Positions 9,502 through 15,293 of a DNA stretch of 21,048 nt are shown one piece after another. The notes under the pieces are model-generated. The model searched no databases. It was not told the DNA's origin and saw nothing but the letters and a program-made list of their open reading frames with translations. The stretch lies in the NCBI GenBank assembly GCA_964507925.1, contig CAZDRB010000008.1, positions 1 through 21,048 of the forward strand. The letters are read 5' to 3'. Within the stretch, counting starts at the first letter, position 1. The number at the start of each line of letters is the position of its first letter. Made by a program: the position numbers and the translations under genes. The DNA comes from CAZDRB01 sp964507925. GTDB lineage: Bacteria; Patescibacteriota; Microgenomatia; UBA1400; UBA12108.

Positions 9502-9527
9502 GTATTTGAAATACACTACCGGTAGTG
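9502..9527. promoter_or_regulatory. Two abutting perfect palindromes, possible operator
   Basis: GTATTTGAAATAC (9502-9514, perfect around a central G) shares its last base with CACTACCGGTAGTG (9514-9527, a perfect 14-bp palindrome). They lie in the gene-poor stretch between the metalloprotease-like gene and the HTH gene. Such sites are typical for dimeric regulators; which protein binds is unknown. Confidence 0.45.
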
Positions 9528-9546
9528 GGTAGGGAAGAAGGGGAAT

Positions 9547-9555
9547 TGTGGATAA
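9547..9555 (-). promoter_or_regulatory. Perfect DnaA-box 9-mer
   Basis: TGTGGATAA on the plus strand is the exact complement of TTATCCACA. Only one perfect and one near-perfect box were noticed in this intergenic stretch, and no dnaA or other replication gene is in the window, so an origin is not shown. Confidence 0.3.
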
Positions 9556-9562
9556 TTTCTAG

Positions 9563-9703
9563 CGGTTTTTTGCCTCGTCTGACGACCTCGCCAAGTTTTC
9601 TGATTTTTCTTCACGACTAAAACAGAGTTCTCATGTTATTGCTCGTGGGCATTCTGGACTGCACACTGTTCGTCCAGACGGCACACTCGCATTTAAGGAG
9701 TAA
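9563..9703 (+). pseudogene. Possible 3' remnant of an unidentified gene
   Basis: A 46-codon open frame without any usable start codon runs from just after a TAG to TAA at 9701. It reads protein-like: RFFASSDDLAKFSDFSS, RLKQSSHVIARGHSGL, HTVRPDGTLAFKE. No promoter or Shine-Dalgarno precedes it. It could be the decayed end of a gene on the opposite strand to its neighbours, or chance. The rest of the 9294-9767 stretch holds the promoter, repeats and palindromes listed separately; 9704-9767 shows nothing I can name. Confidence 0.25.
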
Positions 9704-9767
9704 TCGAACTCAGTTTCTTAACGTATGTTCGTAAAATCTAGAAAACTAGGCGGAGGAGATATGGTGC

Positions 9768-10454
9768 TCACGGCTGGGACGAACTGATCAAACTCGGCGA
9801 GGATTCAAGATGATGGAGATTTGGCACAAGAGCTAGCATCGAGTGATACGGAATATAATCCGTAAGAAAATCTCTTGTTGCATCCATCGCAGACATTTCT
9901 GCGGCGTCTGGTCTAGATCTGAACGTATTTCCTTCATGGCTCGTATAATCGCGAAGATGCCGCAGCTCGTGAGCTAGAGCTGTGGATATAATTCTATTTC
10001 CAGCTTGAATGCCTATAAAGAGTGCGATTACCTTGCTTCGATCAATATCTATTGATTTAAGGTAGGATAAATATGCCTTGAGCCTGGTGTTCTTGAAGAT
10101 GATTTGGTCATTACCCGTGTTTTTACCCATAGAAATTTGTGGAAATGGGTGGTTAATGGGGTCTGTTGCATAGTTCAGGAGGCAGTTAACTAGTCTAGCC
10201 GCTGGCTTGATATTAACGTGGATTATGGATGGATCATCCGGATGTATCCAGCCGCCAGAAAGTTTTCCCTGACTAGTTTTCTTCCAAGTGTCTTCGAAAA
10301 TAATCTTAACTTGTGCAGGAATTGGATATTTGTCAAATGAAAATGAAATATATTGTTGAATTAGTCCAAGTTTTGGTGCAACCGTCCATAAGGAATCATT
10401 AATTTGAGGAGAGTACTCAAAGTCTATGTGTGGCCGGTCTATGGCTTCTAACAT
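9768..10454 (-). CDS. Predicted zinc metalloprotease-like protein (HExxH)
   Basis: The 228-residue protein carries H162-E-L-R-H166 inside TALAHELRHLRDY, the zinc site of gluzincin-type peptidases. E186, in DAAEMSAMDA 20 residues on, is a plausible third ligand. This layout resembles small HExxH peptidases, but the subfamily is not recognised. No signal peptide or membrane segment is seen, so it should be cytoplasmic. The first ATG is chosen because TATAAT ends 6 bases before it, giving a leaderless transcript. The gene is AT-rich: the 60 bases from 10321 have 16 G/C by hand count, against about half or more in the ribosomal genes. That suggests later acquisition. It sits right behind the rplL terminator, where rpoB is usual in other bacteria. 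Confidence 0.8.
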   Translation of the reverse strand: MLEAIDRPHIDFEYSPQINDSLWTVAPKLGLIQQYISFSFDKYPIPAQVKIIFEDTWKKTSQGKLSGGWIHPDDPSIIHVNIKPAARLVNCLLNYATDPINHPFPQISMGKNTGNDQIIFKNTRLKAYLSYLKSIDIDRSKVIALFIGIQAGNRIISTALAHELRHLRDYTSHEGNTFRSRPDAAEMSAMDATRDFLTDYIPYHSMLALVPNLHHLESSPSLISSSQP

Positions 10455-10460
10455 TTTTGT

Positions 10461-10490
10461 ATTATAGGGTAATATACCTGGATTTCACAA
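10461..10490 (-). promoter_or_regulatory. Leaderless promoter of the metalloprotease-like gene
   Basis: Minus strand: TTGTGA (10485-10490), an 18-base spacer, a perfect TATAAT (10461-10466), then 6 bases (ACAAAA) and the ATG. The expected start point coincides with the A of the ATG. Confidence 0.65.
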
Positions 10491-10500
10491 GCTCTAAACC

Positions 10501-10536
10501 AAAAAGCCCCTTGATCCTTGCAGATCAAAGGGCTTT
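10501..10536 (-). terminator. Intrinsic terminator of the rplJ-rplL transcript
   Basis: In the minus-strand RNA AAAGCCC-T-TTGATC pairs with GATCAA-G-GGGCTTT around a 6-base loop, and the 3' arm runs into TTTTT. The stem has 13 pairs and one mismatch. It lies about 20 bases after the rplL stop and separates it from the metalloprotease-like gene, so the r-protein transcript does not continue into another operon gene. Confidence 0.85.
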
Positions 10537-10558
10537 AGAATCGCTTGTGAGGCGATAA

Positions 10559-10939
10559 TTATTTCAATTCGACAGTTGCGCCAGCTTCTTCGAGCTTTTT
10601 CTTAGCTGCTTCGGCGTCTTCTTTTTTGGCTCCCTCGAGAACAGTTTTTGGAGCTGCTTCTACCAAGTCCTTGGCTTCTTTGAGTCCAAGAGTCTGGTTG
10701 AGTTCGCGGACTGCCTTGATGACGGCGATTTTGTTTGAACCACCTGAGGCGAGAACGACGTCAAAGTTGTCTTTCTCCTCGACGGCCTCTGTGGGAGCAG
10801 CGGCCGGACCTACGCCTACGGCTACGGCCGGCGCAGCTGAGACGCCAAACTTTTCTTCGAGCGCTTTGACTAGGTCAGCGACCTCGAGAACGGATAATTT
10901 TTCGATTTGCTCAACTAGAGCATTTAATGTATCGGACAT
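10559..10939 (-). CDS. rplL: 50S ribosomal protein L7/L12 (bL12)
   Basis: The 126-residue protein has the usual bL12 layout. An N-terminal dimerisation helix pair (residues 1-30, LNALVEQIEKLSVLEVADLVK) is followed by an Ala/Val/Pro hinge (about 35-52). The C-terminal domain contains FDVVLASGGSNKIAVIKAVRE and the LGLKEAKDLVEAAPK signature and recruits translation factors to the stalk. GGAGGA directly before the ATG is the best Shine-Dalgarno in the window, fitting the multi-copy need for this protein. It follows rplJ by 31 bases and ends in a strong terminator. Confidence 0.97.
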   Translation of the reverse strand: MSDTLNALVEQIEKLSVLEVADLVKALEEKFGVSAAPAVAVGVGPAAAPTEAVEEKDNFDVVLASGGSNKIAVIKAVRELNQTLGLKEAKDLVEAAPKTVLEGAKKEDAEAAKKKLEEAGATVELK

Positions 10940-10970
10940 ATGTCCTCCTTATTTGATCAATAATTAATAA

Positions 10971-11507
10971 TTAGCTTTGTGTAGCCTGTTTTTTGCTTAT
11001 AGCAGACAGGGCATAAACAAGGTTCCTGGTTGGAGCTGAGAGTACCCCGACGAGGTTGCGTGCTGGGTTGGCCAGTGTTCCCAGAAGTTTGGCGATGAGC
11101 TCAGCCTTGCTTGGCAAGGTAGCGAGTTGCATAACTTTTGTGAGCGATAATATTTCTTTGCCGAGTATACCCGTCTTTACTTTTGGTAAATTCATCTCGT
11201 TGCCTTTGGCAAACTCGACCATGGCTTTGAGTGGGGCGACGATGTCACCATTTGCAAAAAGCGTGATGTTGGGTCCGGTTAGGTCACCCTCTATAGTAGT
11301 AGTGTCTATACCCTTGTTGGTCATGGCGATTTTGAGAAGGCTATTTTTGGCAACCGTCATGTCACCACCAGCTGATCGGACTCGGTCGCGGAGAACTACT
11401 TGATCTTTGACTGTGAGTCCAGCGTAGTCAGCAACATATATTGCTCCAGCTGAAGATACTTTGTCCTCGAGCTTGGCGACTCCCTTGATGTTTTTTTGAT
11501 TTGGCAT
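10971..11507 (-). CDS. rplJ: 50S ribosomal protein L10 (uL10)
   Basis: uL10 (178 residues) anchors bL12 dimers to the ribosome as the stalk base. The N-terminal part shows the family pattern KLEDKVSSAGAIYVADYAGLTV, the middle AKNSLLKIAMTNKGID and the GPNITLFANGD segment. The C-terminal helix that binds bL12 follows LVGVLSAPTRNLVYALS. The frame is open to 11528, but the ATG at 11507 (MPNQKN) is preceded by GGAG at normal spacing and is preferred. The gene has its own promoter and an attenuator-like leader, and is co-transcribed with rplL. Confidence 0.96.
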   Translation of the reverse strand: MPNQKNIKGVAKLEDKVSSAGAIYVADYAGLTVKDQVVLRDRVRSAGGDMTVAKNSLLKIAMTNKGIDTTTIEGDLTGPNITLFANGDIVAPLKAMVEFAKGNEMNLPKVKTGILGKEILSLTKVMQLATLPSKAELIAKLLGTLANPARNLVGVLSAPTRNLVYALSAISKKQATQS

Positions 11508-11526
11508 AATGTTTAGCTCCTTATAC

Positions 11527-11610
11527 AAAAATAGCTGTCATCTAGACAGCTGACCCCGCCTGAGCGGGATTTGACCTTCGGTCCGACTTATTGATTGCGG
11601 ACTGTCTAGA
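11527..11610 (-). promoter_or_regulatory. L10-type leader with terminator/antiterminator switch
   Basis: In the minus-strand RNA, AGCTGTC-tagat-GACAGCT followed by ATTTTT (11551 to 11527) forms a small intrinsic terminator just before the rplJ Shine-Dalgarno. An upstream segment, TCTAGACAG (11602-11610), can pair over 9 bp with CTGTCTAGA (11541-11549), which would break the terminator. Inside that long pairing lie GTCCG/CGGAC and CCCGC/GCGGG hairpins. This matches the known autogenous control of rplJ-rplL by L10 or L10-L12 binding its leader; the fold here is my reading. Confidence 0.7.
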
Positions 11611-11621
11611 GGACTAGGAGT

Positions 11622-11651
11622 ATTGTAGCAGAAGAGCTAGGTTTTAATCAA
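11622..11651 (-). promoter_or_regulatory. Promoter of rplJ-rplL
   Basis: Minus strand: TTGATT (11646-11651), an 18-base spacer, and TACAAT (11622-11627). Transcription should start near 11615, leaving a leader of about 105 bases that contains the switch. Confidence 0.65.
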
Positions 11652-11657
11652 GTAGTA

Positions 11658-11924
11658 TTATTCAGTGGGATCAGGCATGTTTGCTTCTTGAGTTTCGATG
11701 ATTTGATCTACCTGGAGATCTCTCAGGGAAGTCATAGCCCCCATATATTTGTTGGCCTCGCTAAGCTTATCGAAAACTATTGACAATGCCTTCAAGTTCC
11801 CTGGAGTAGGATCTGCTTGAGCTGTCTCAGCAAGATCAAGTATTTGCTCTTTGAGCTCTTCATCAAGGTTTGGGTCGTTAGTGACGGTGTCGATTATTTC
11901 GTTTACGATTGATGTAACGTCCAT
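11658..11924 (-). CDS. Small acidic helical protein, function unknown
   Basis: The 88-residue protein is strongly acidic and mostly helical: MDVTSIVNEIIDTVTNDP, DEELKEQILDLAETAQ and LKALSIVFDKLSEANKYM, followed by a tail rich in D, E and Q. No known domain was recognised, and there is no signal or membrane segment. The frame could begin at a TTG (11939), but GGAGG lies 8 bases before the ATG at 11924, which decides the start. It follows the 263-residue gene by 26 bases and is very likely co-transcribed and perhaps a partner of it. The pair is inserted between rplA and rplJ. Confidence 0.75.
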   Translation of the reverse strand: MDVTSIVNEIIDTVTNDPNLDEELKEQILDLAETAQADPTPGNLKALSIVFDKLSEANKYMGAMTSLRDLQVDQIIETQEANMPDPTE

Positions 11925-11950
11925 AAAAATTGCCTCCAATTAATATAAAA

Positions 11951-12742
11951 TTATATTGTTCCTTTGTCACCAATAATTTGCTCGGCCATAGATCGTGCGT
12001 CTTTTCCTCCAGAAGCGCCTCTTTGGAGATAATCAGCTTGCCTAAGTCTGTCGAGCTCTGATTCGCGATCTAATCTATCTTTTGTGGCACTACTCATTTC
12101 TGTTTGAGCTGAGTTAAGTCCTTGTTCTGCAGCATCATGTCTCCTAGTTGTTATATCTACTGACCCTGATTCAATAGAGTTTGCTGCATCTCTGAGTTTT
12201 GAGGCTATGTCTTTGTATCTAGCTGCACGAGTATTAAATGATTCTGCCTTAGCTTCGTTAGCTTTGGCTCGCCAGTCGTTGAACTTTTCTTTCACGTCGT
12301 TGAGAATATTGGGAAACTCAGGTGCAGCGATAACCATTCCTTTTGGAGAAACTTCTTCGAACTGTGCTTTGGCTGCGTTGTATGTTTCTTTTCTTTTAAG
12401 CTTATCTGCTTTGGCTCTTGCAATTTCTACGGCCTTTTGTCTTCTTGACTCGGCAGTTTGCAATCTAGAGCTGGCCTTTGATTCGTTGTCGGCATGTCTC
12501 CCGCTGAACCACTTTTCCATTTTCTTAAGAACACCCACTGCTGCATTTACATAACCTTCTCCAGCGCCAGATTTGCCTAATTTAGTTTCGGCAATCCCTA
12601 TGCGGAGATCTGCGGTATGTTCTGCTACCATGGCCTCGGCAACATCACCAATGACTTGTTCTGATATTCCAAGAGCAGTACCATGAGGAGCTCTTTCATC
12701 TCCTGCTTTCATTAAGTCTTTAAGTCTATTGGTTTCTGCCAT
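11951..12742 (-). CDS. Long helical/coiled-coil protein, function unknown
   Basis: The 263-residue protein is dominated by Ala, Lys, Glu and Arg in long charged helices, such as SRLQTAESRRQKAVEIARAKADKL split over residues 90-115 and KDRLDRESELDRLRQADYLQ near the end. A less charged central stretch reads VSPKGMVIAAPEFPNIL. No enzyme motif, signal peptide or membrane segment is visible. AAAGG lies about 9 bases before the ATG, and a promoter with perfect TTGACA is upstream. Hand counts give 24 G/C in the 60 bases from 12181, against 33 from 13021 in rplA, so its base use differs from the ribosomal genes beside it. It forms a unit with the 88-residue gene downstream. Confidence 0.75.
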   Translation of the reverse strand: MAETNRLKDLMKAGDERAPHGTALGISEQVIGDVAEAMVAEHTADLRIGIAETKLGKSGAGEGYVNAAVGVLKKMEKWFSGRHADNESKASSRLQTAESRRQKAVEIARAKADKLKRKETYNAAKAQFEEVSPKGMVIAAPEFPNILNDVKEKFNDWRAKANEAKAESFNTRAARYKDIASKLRDAANSIESGSVDITTRRHDAAEQGLNSAQTEMSSATKDRLDRESELDRLRQADYLQRGASGGKDARSMAEQIIGDKGTI

Positions 12743-12787
12743 AAATCTTACCTTTCATAAAGTCTGTAATTACTTAGATTAAAGATA

Positions 12788-12816
12788 ACTATGAACTATT
12801 TTGATGTGGGTGTCAA
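12788..12816 (-). promoter_or_regulatory. Promoter of the two inserted genes between rplA and rplJ
   Basis: Minus strand: a perfect TTGACA (12811-12816), a 17-base spacer and CATAGT (12788-12793). The -35 is strong and the -10 is weak; ATAGTT and TAGTTA, at 18 and 19 bases, are alternatives. It lies 18 bases after the rplA stop, so the inserted unit has its own promoter. Confidence 0.5.
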
Positions 12817-12833
12817 TAGCATATTGTGTGTGG

Positions 12834-13760
12834 TTAACTCAACTGCAATTTGACACCTGGACTCATGGTTGAGGCGATCACGGCCTTGGTCACGTTCTTG
12901 AGCTTGACTGCTTCAAGTACTGCCTGGATATTGGCCACGAGCTCTTCGTCTTTTTGATCGAGTTTGCCGACTGTGACGTGCATGAGGGGGAACTTGGCCT
13001 CTGCCTTGATCACGGTCTTACCGGCCGCAAACTCCTTGGCTTTTTTCTCAGGATCTGGGGTCACTGTCCCATTTTTGGGTGAGGGCATGAGGCCCTTGGG
13101 GCCCAAAACTGGTGCAAACTTGGCTAGCTTGGGCATGAAAGCTGGTGTAGTCAAGAGAATGTCAAACTCGAGCTTGCCTGCGGCAATGTCTTTGAGTAGC
13201 TCGTCTGACACGACTGCAATCCGCTTGGCTACTCCGGCCATATGAGGGAAAGTCATTTCGACCCGAGTCGGGGCGTCTTTGCCGAGATTGAGGTGGAGGG
13301 TCAAGGTTGCGACAAACTTGGTGATACTAGTTTCTTTGACTAGTTTGACTGCCTCGACAACGGGATAGGTTGACTGAGGATTGACCTTGCTTTTGCTCGC
13401 GCGGATGGCTTTGCCGCCGCGGTTGAGATGGCGCTTATTAGCAGGCGCAGGTCCGACAACTTCTTCCTTGACCTCAGGTAGTTCGGAGCTTTCTGAGAGT
13501 TCCGAAGTTTTTTCCTCTGGTGTAACACTCAAATCAGGGGAGTATTTAGCCCTAATCTCCTCAAGTCCGGCGTCACTCATGCCGGCGATAGCCGTGATGT
13601 CACCATCGGTCATGTTGACTAGTTGCTCGGGCTTGACGCGGGCTTCCCTGAGCGCCATCGCGATCCCAGGAGAGAGATCTGTGTAGAGATCTTCCCAGAT
13701 AGTCATGGATTTTTGCTTCTTTGGAGCTACTTTGCCTGTTGTATCTTTACGTTTGCCCAT
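12834..13760 (-). CDS. rplA: 50S ribosomal protein L1 (uL1) with extra N-terminal domain
   Basis: Residues from about 107 on are a normal uL1, the L1-stalk protein that helps release the E-site tRNA. Landmarks are VVEAVKLVKETSITKF, the rplA signature around FAPVLGPKGLMPSPKNGTV, and a C-terminal GVKLQLS. The protein is 308 residues, about 80 more than usual. The extra N-terminus has a basic start, then residues 25-73 (LSPGIAMALREARVKPEQL, VNMTDGDITAIAGMSDAGL, EEIRAKY), which look like a helix-hairpin-helix domain of the RNA polymerase alpha-CTD type. An acidic S/E/P linker (80-103) joins it to L1. AAGGAG precedes the ATG and an extended -10 lies upstream, so the gene is probably not simply co-transcribed with rplK. 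Confidence 0.95.
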   Translation of the reverse strand: MGKRKDTTGKVAPKKQKSMTIWEDLYTDLSPGIAMALREARVKPEQLVNMTDGDITAIAGMSDAGLEEIRAKYSPDLSVTPEEKTSELSESSELPEVKEEVVGPAPANKRHLNRGGKAIRASKSKVNPQSTYPVVEAVKLVKETSITKFVATLTLHLNLGKDAPTRVEMTFPHMAGVAKRIAVVSDELLKDIAAGKLEFDILLTTPAFMPKLAKFAPVLGPKGLMPSPKNGTVTPDPEKKAKEFAAGKTVIKAEAKFPLMHVTVGKLDQKDEELVANIQAVLEAVKLKNVTKAVIASTMSPGVKLQLS

Positions 13761-13821
13761 ATTTTGATTCTCCTTAATTCCTTCGGCTTGCGCTCTGGAT
13801 CAAGTAATAATGAATATGGGA

Positions 13822-13830
13822 ATTATATCA
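13822..13830 (-). promoter_or_regulatory. Extended -10 promoter of rplA
   Basis: Minus strand: TGATATAAT, that is TGn plus a perfect TATAAT (13822-13827). Only a weak -35 is seen (TTTAAC, 16 bases away), which is normal for extended -10 promoters. The leader is about 55 bases and ends in AAGGAG. It may hold an L1 binding site, which I cannot show. Confidence 0.6.
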
Positions 13831-13840
13831 CAGGACAAAA

Positions 13841-14047
13841 TCAGTTAAACGCAGTTGATGGGACATCGAGTCTATTTTCGAGCTTAGATACTCGTGCTTG
13901 TGTGAGTTTGTGTTCTTGGTCGATTCTCGTGACGATCTTAAGGACTTTATCCACGTTATTTTCAATCCTGTCGATTTTTTTATCAAGCGGAGCGAGTTCT
14001 TCCTTTACGATTTCTCTAACTTGCTTTTGATCTTGGAATGTAAGCAT
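13841..14047 (-). CDS. Small coiled-coil protein, function unknown
   Basis: The 68-residue protein is one charged helix with heptad-like spacing: QVREIVKEELAPLDKKIDRI, ENNVDKVLKIVTRIDQEHK, LTQARVSKLENRLD. No signal or membrane segment is seen. It should form a parallel or antiparallel coiled coil. The start at 14047 is supported by an extended -10 box ending 6 bases before the ATG. It ends 14 bases before the rplA extended -10, so it lies between rplK and rplA as an extra transcript. Confidence 0.65.
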   Translation of the reverse strand: MLTFQDQKQVREIVKEELAPLDKKIDRIENNVDKVLKIVTRIDQEHKLTQARVSKLENRLDVPSTAFN

Positions 14048-14053
14048 AACTAC

Positions 14054-14082
14054 ATTAAAACATAATGCTGGGATAACAACAA
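14054..14082 (-). promoter_or_regulatory. Leaderless promoter of the coiled-coil gene
   Basis: Minus strand: TTGTTG (14077-14082), a 17-base spacer ending in TGT, TTTAAT (14054-14059), then 6 bases (GTAGTT) and ATG. The geometry is the same as at the metalloprotease-like gene, secE and mrdA. Confidence 0.55.
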
Positions 14083-14146
14083 TAAAATATTTTTGACAAA
14101 TTGTGTCATAATTACGGGGTTAATAACTTTGAAAAGGATTAATACT

Positions 14147-14803
14147 ATGGCTATAAATTTTTTTGATAGTCTTAGGAGTAAAGGACCAGAGGCTTCAGTA
14201 GATTATTGGACTAAAGATGAGGCGCGTCGTGAGAATGTTAAGTGGCACGCCTATTTATTCCGGGAACTTGGAAAAAAGATAGGAAAATCAATTAATGATC
14301 GAGGAGGCGAAGGTAATAGTAGTATGGCAGACGATCTACTAGACTTTCAGGTTAGAGTCTCTGAGCTTTTTGAAGATCGGGACGTTAGGGAAATGCATCC
14401 TATTGAGATTGTTAAGGACTCTATGTCTACTAGTGGGGAGCTAGAGGAAAATAATGGACTGAAAACAATTATTGATATATTGAGAGGTGACCCTGTCGTT
14501 TTTAAGGATCGTTGGAGAGAATATACTCCCGAGGATTGGACTGAGGCAAGGGATATCTGTGATGCATTTATGCTCTCTGACCTTAGGCATGGGGATGATG
14601 GAGTGACTCTTTATAGTACCGATACTCCAGATATTTGGATCATAAGAAGGGGAATAGCGGATAGTGAAGGGCGGAATCATTATTCTTGGTATTTGACTGG
14701 TTCAAAAGGGAGTTTCATTCGCTCTGCTTTAAAAGATGATTTGAGGAACAAAATTAGTGGAATACTTGACCAGCCACTTATAGATCGATTGAAGAATGTG
14801 TAG
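14147..14803 (+). CDS. Unknown protein, head-on inside the ribosomal block
   Basis: The frame is open from 14093, but the ATG at 14147 (MAINFFDSLRSKG) has AAAGG about 9 bases before it and is preferred, giving 218 residues. The protein is soluble, acidic and Trp-rich (VDYWTKDEARRENVKWHAYL; REYTPEDWTEARDICDAF; TPDIWIIRRG). It has an early charged helical part and a more beta-like end, WYLTGSKGSFIRSALKDD. I recognise no family. It is the only plus-strand gene in the secE-rplL block and converges on rplK with 6 bases between the stops. The 60 bases from 14461 have 22 G/C by hand count against 30 from 14941 in rplK, which suggests transfer. TTGACA at 14093 may be part of its promoter, but no matching -10 is at normal spacing. 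Confidence 0.75.
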   Translation: MAINFFDSLRSKGPEASVDYWTKDEARRENVKWHAYLFRELGKKIGKSINDRGGEGNSSMADDLLDFQVRVSELFEDRDVREMHPIEIVKDSMSTSGELEENNGLKTIIDILRGDPVVFKDRWREYTPEDWTEARDICDAFMLSDLRHGDDGVTLYSTDTPDIWIIRRGIADSEGRNHYSWYLTGSKGSFIRSALKDDLRNKISGILDQPLIDRLKNV

Positions 14804-14809
14804 CTGATA

Positions 14810-15235
14810 TTACTTTTCTATCTCGACCCCCATCGACCTTGCAGTTCCAGCGACTGAGCGCATGGCGGCTTCGAGGGAAGTGGTGTTGAGGTCGGGCATC
14901 TTGGCCTCGGCGATTTTTTTGAGTTGAGCCTGGGTTAGTTTGCCGACCTTGGTTTTGTTTGGAACACCAGAGCCCAGCTTGAGACCTAGCTCTTGTTTGA
15001 TCATCTCAGAAACGGGAGCGAGCTTGAGAACAAAGGTAAAGGTGCGATCCTCATAGATCGTGATCTCGGCCGGGACTTTTTGACCTTTTTTGTCCTGAGT
15101 CGCCTTGTTGTACTGGTTGACGAACTCCATGATCTGGACGCCGTGCTGACCGAGAGCTGGACCAATAGGAGGCGCGGGGGTTGCGGCGCCACCCATAGGA
15201 AAGACTTTGATGACTGTTTTAATCTTTTTTGCCAT
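14810..15235 (-). CDS. rplK: 50S ribosomal protein L11 (uL11)
   Basis: uL11 (141 residues, the usual length) binds the GTPase-associated centre of 23S rRNA. The N-terminal domain has PAPPIGPALGQHGVQIMEF, the conserved proline-rich hinge side where thiostrepton binds in other bacteria. The RNA-binding C-terminal domain ends in LNTTSLEAAMRSVAGTARSMG. No clear Shine-Dalgarno precedes the ATG (the leader ends TAACTAACTAAT). It follows nusG by 58 bases, as in most bacteria, but the usual rplA partner is displaced by two other genes. Confidence 0.97.
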   Translation of the reverse strand: MAKKIKTVIKVFPMGGAATPAPPIGPALGQHGVQIMEFVNQYNKATQDKKGQKVPAEITIYEDRTFTFVLKLAPVSEMIKQELGLKLGSGVPNKTKVGKLTQAQLKKIAEAKMPDLNTTSLEAAMRSVAGTARSMGVEIEK

Positions 15236-15256
15236 ATTAGTTAGTTTATAGTTTAT

Positions 15257-15285
15257 GGTTCATGGTGAACCAGAGTGTGATTATA
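15257..15285 (-). promoter_or_regulatory. rplK leader: TATAAT and a small hairpin
   Basis: Minus strand: TATAAT (15280-15285) lies about 45 bases before rplK, without a good -35. It is followed by the 6-bp hairpin GGTTCA-CCA-TGAACC (15257-15271). It may be an extra rplK promoter with a structured leader, or just the nusG-rplK spacer. Confidence 0.3.
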
Positions 15286-15293
15286 TAACAATT

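Noticed and set aside
9381..9555. Chromosomal origin
   Set aside because: Only two DnaA-like boxes were seen, with no dnaA, dnaN or rpmH nearby, and the genes on both sides are transcribed in the same direction.
9742..9804. Short plus-strand frame reading RRRYGAHGWDELIKLGEDSR
   Set aside because: It is only about 20 codons, begins after a stop, has no in-frame ATG, and mostly mirrors the C-terminal codons of the metalloprotease-like gene.
14093..14126. TTGACA at 14093-14098 as a full promoter of the head-on gene
   Set aside because: No -10 lies at 16-18 bases. TAATAA is 22 bases away and CATAAT only 8, so only the -35-like match is certain.
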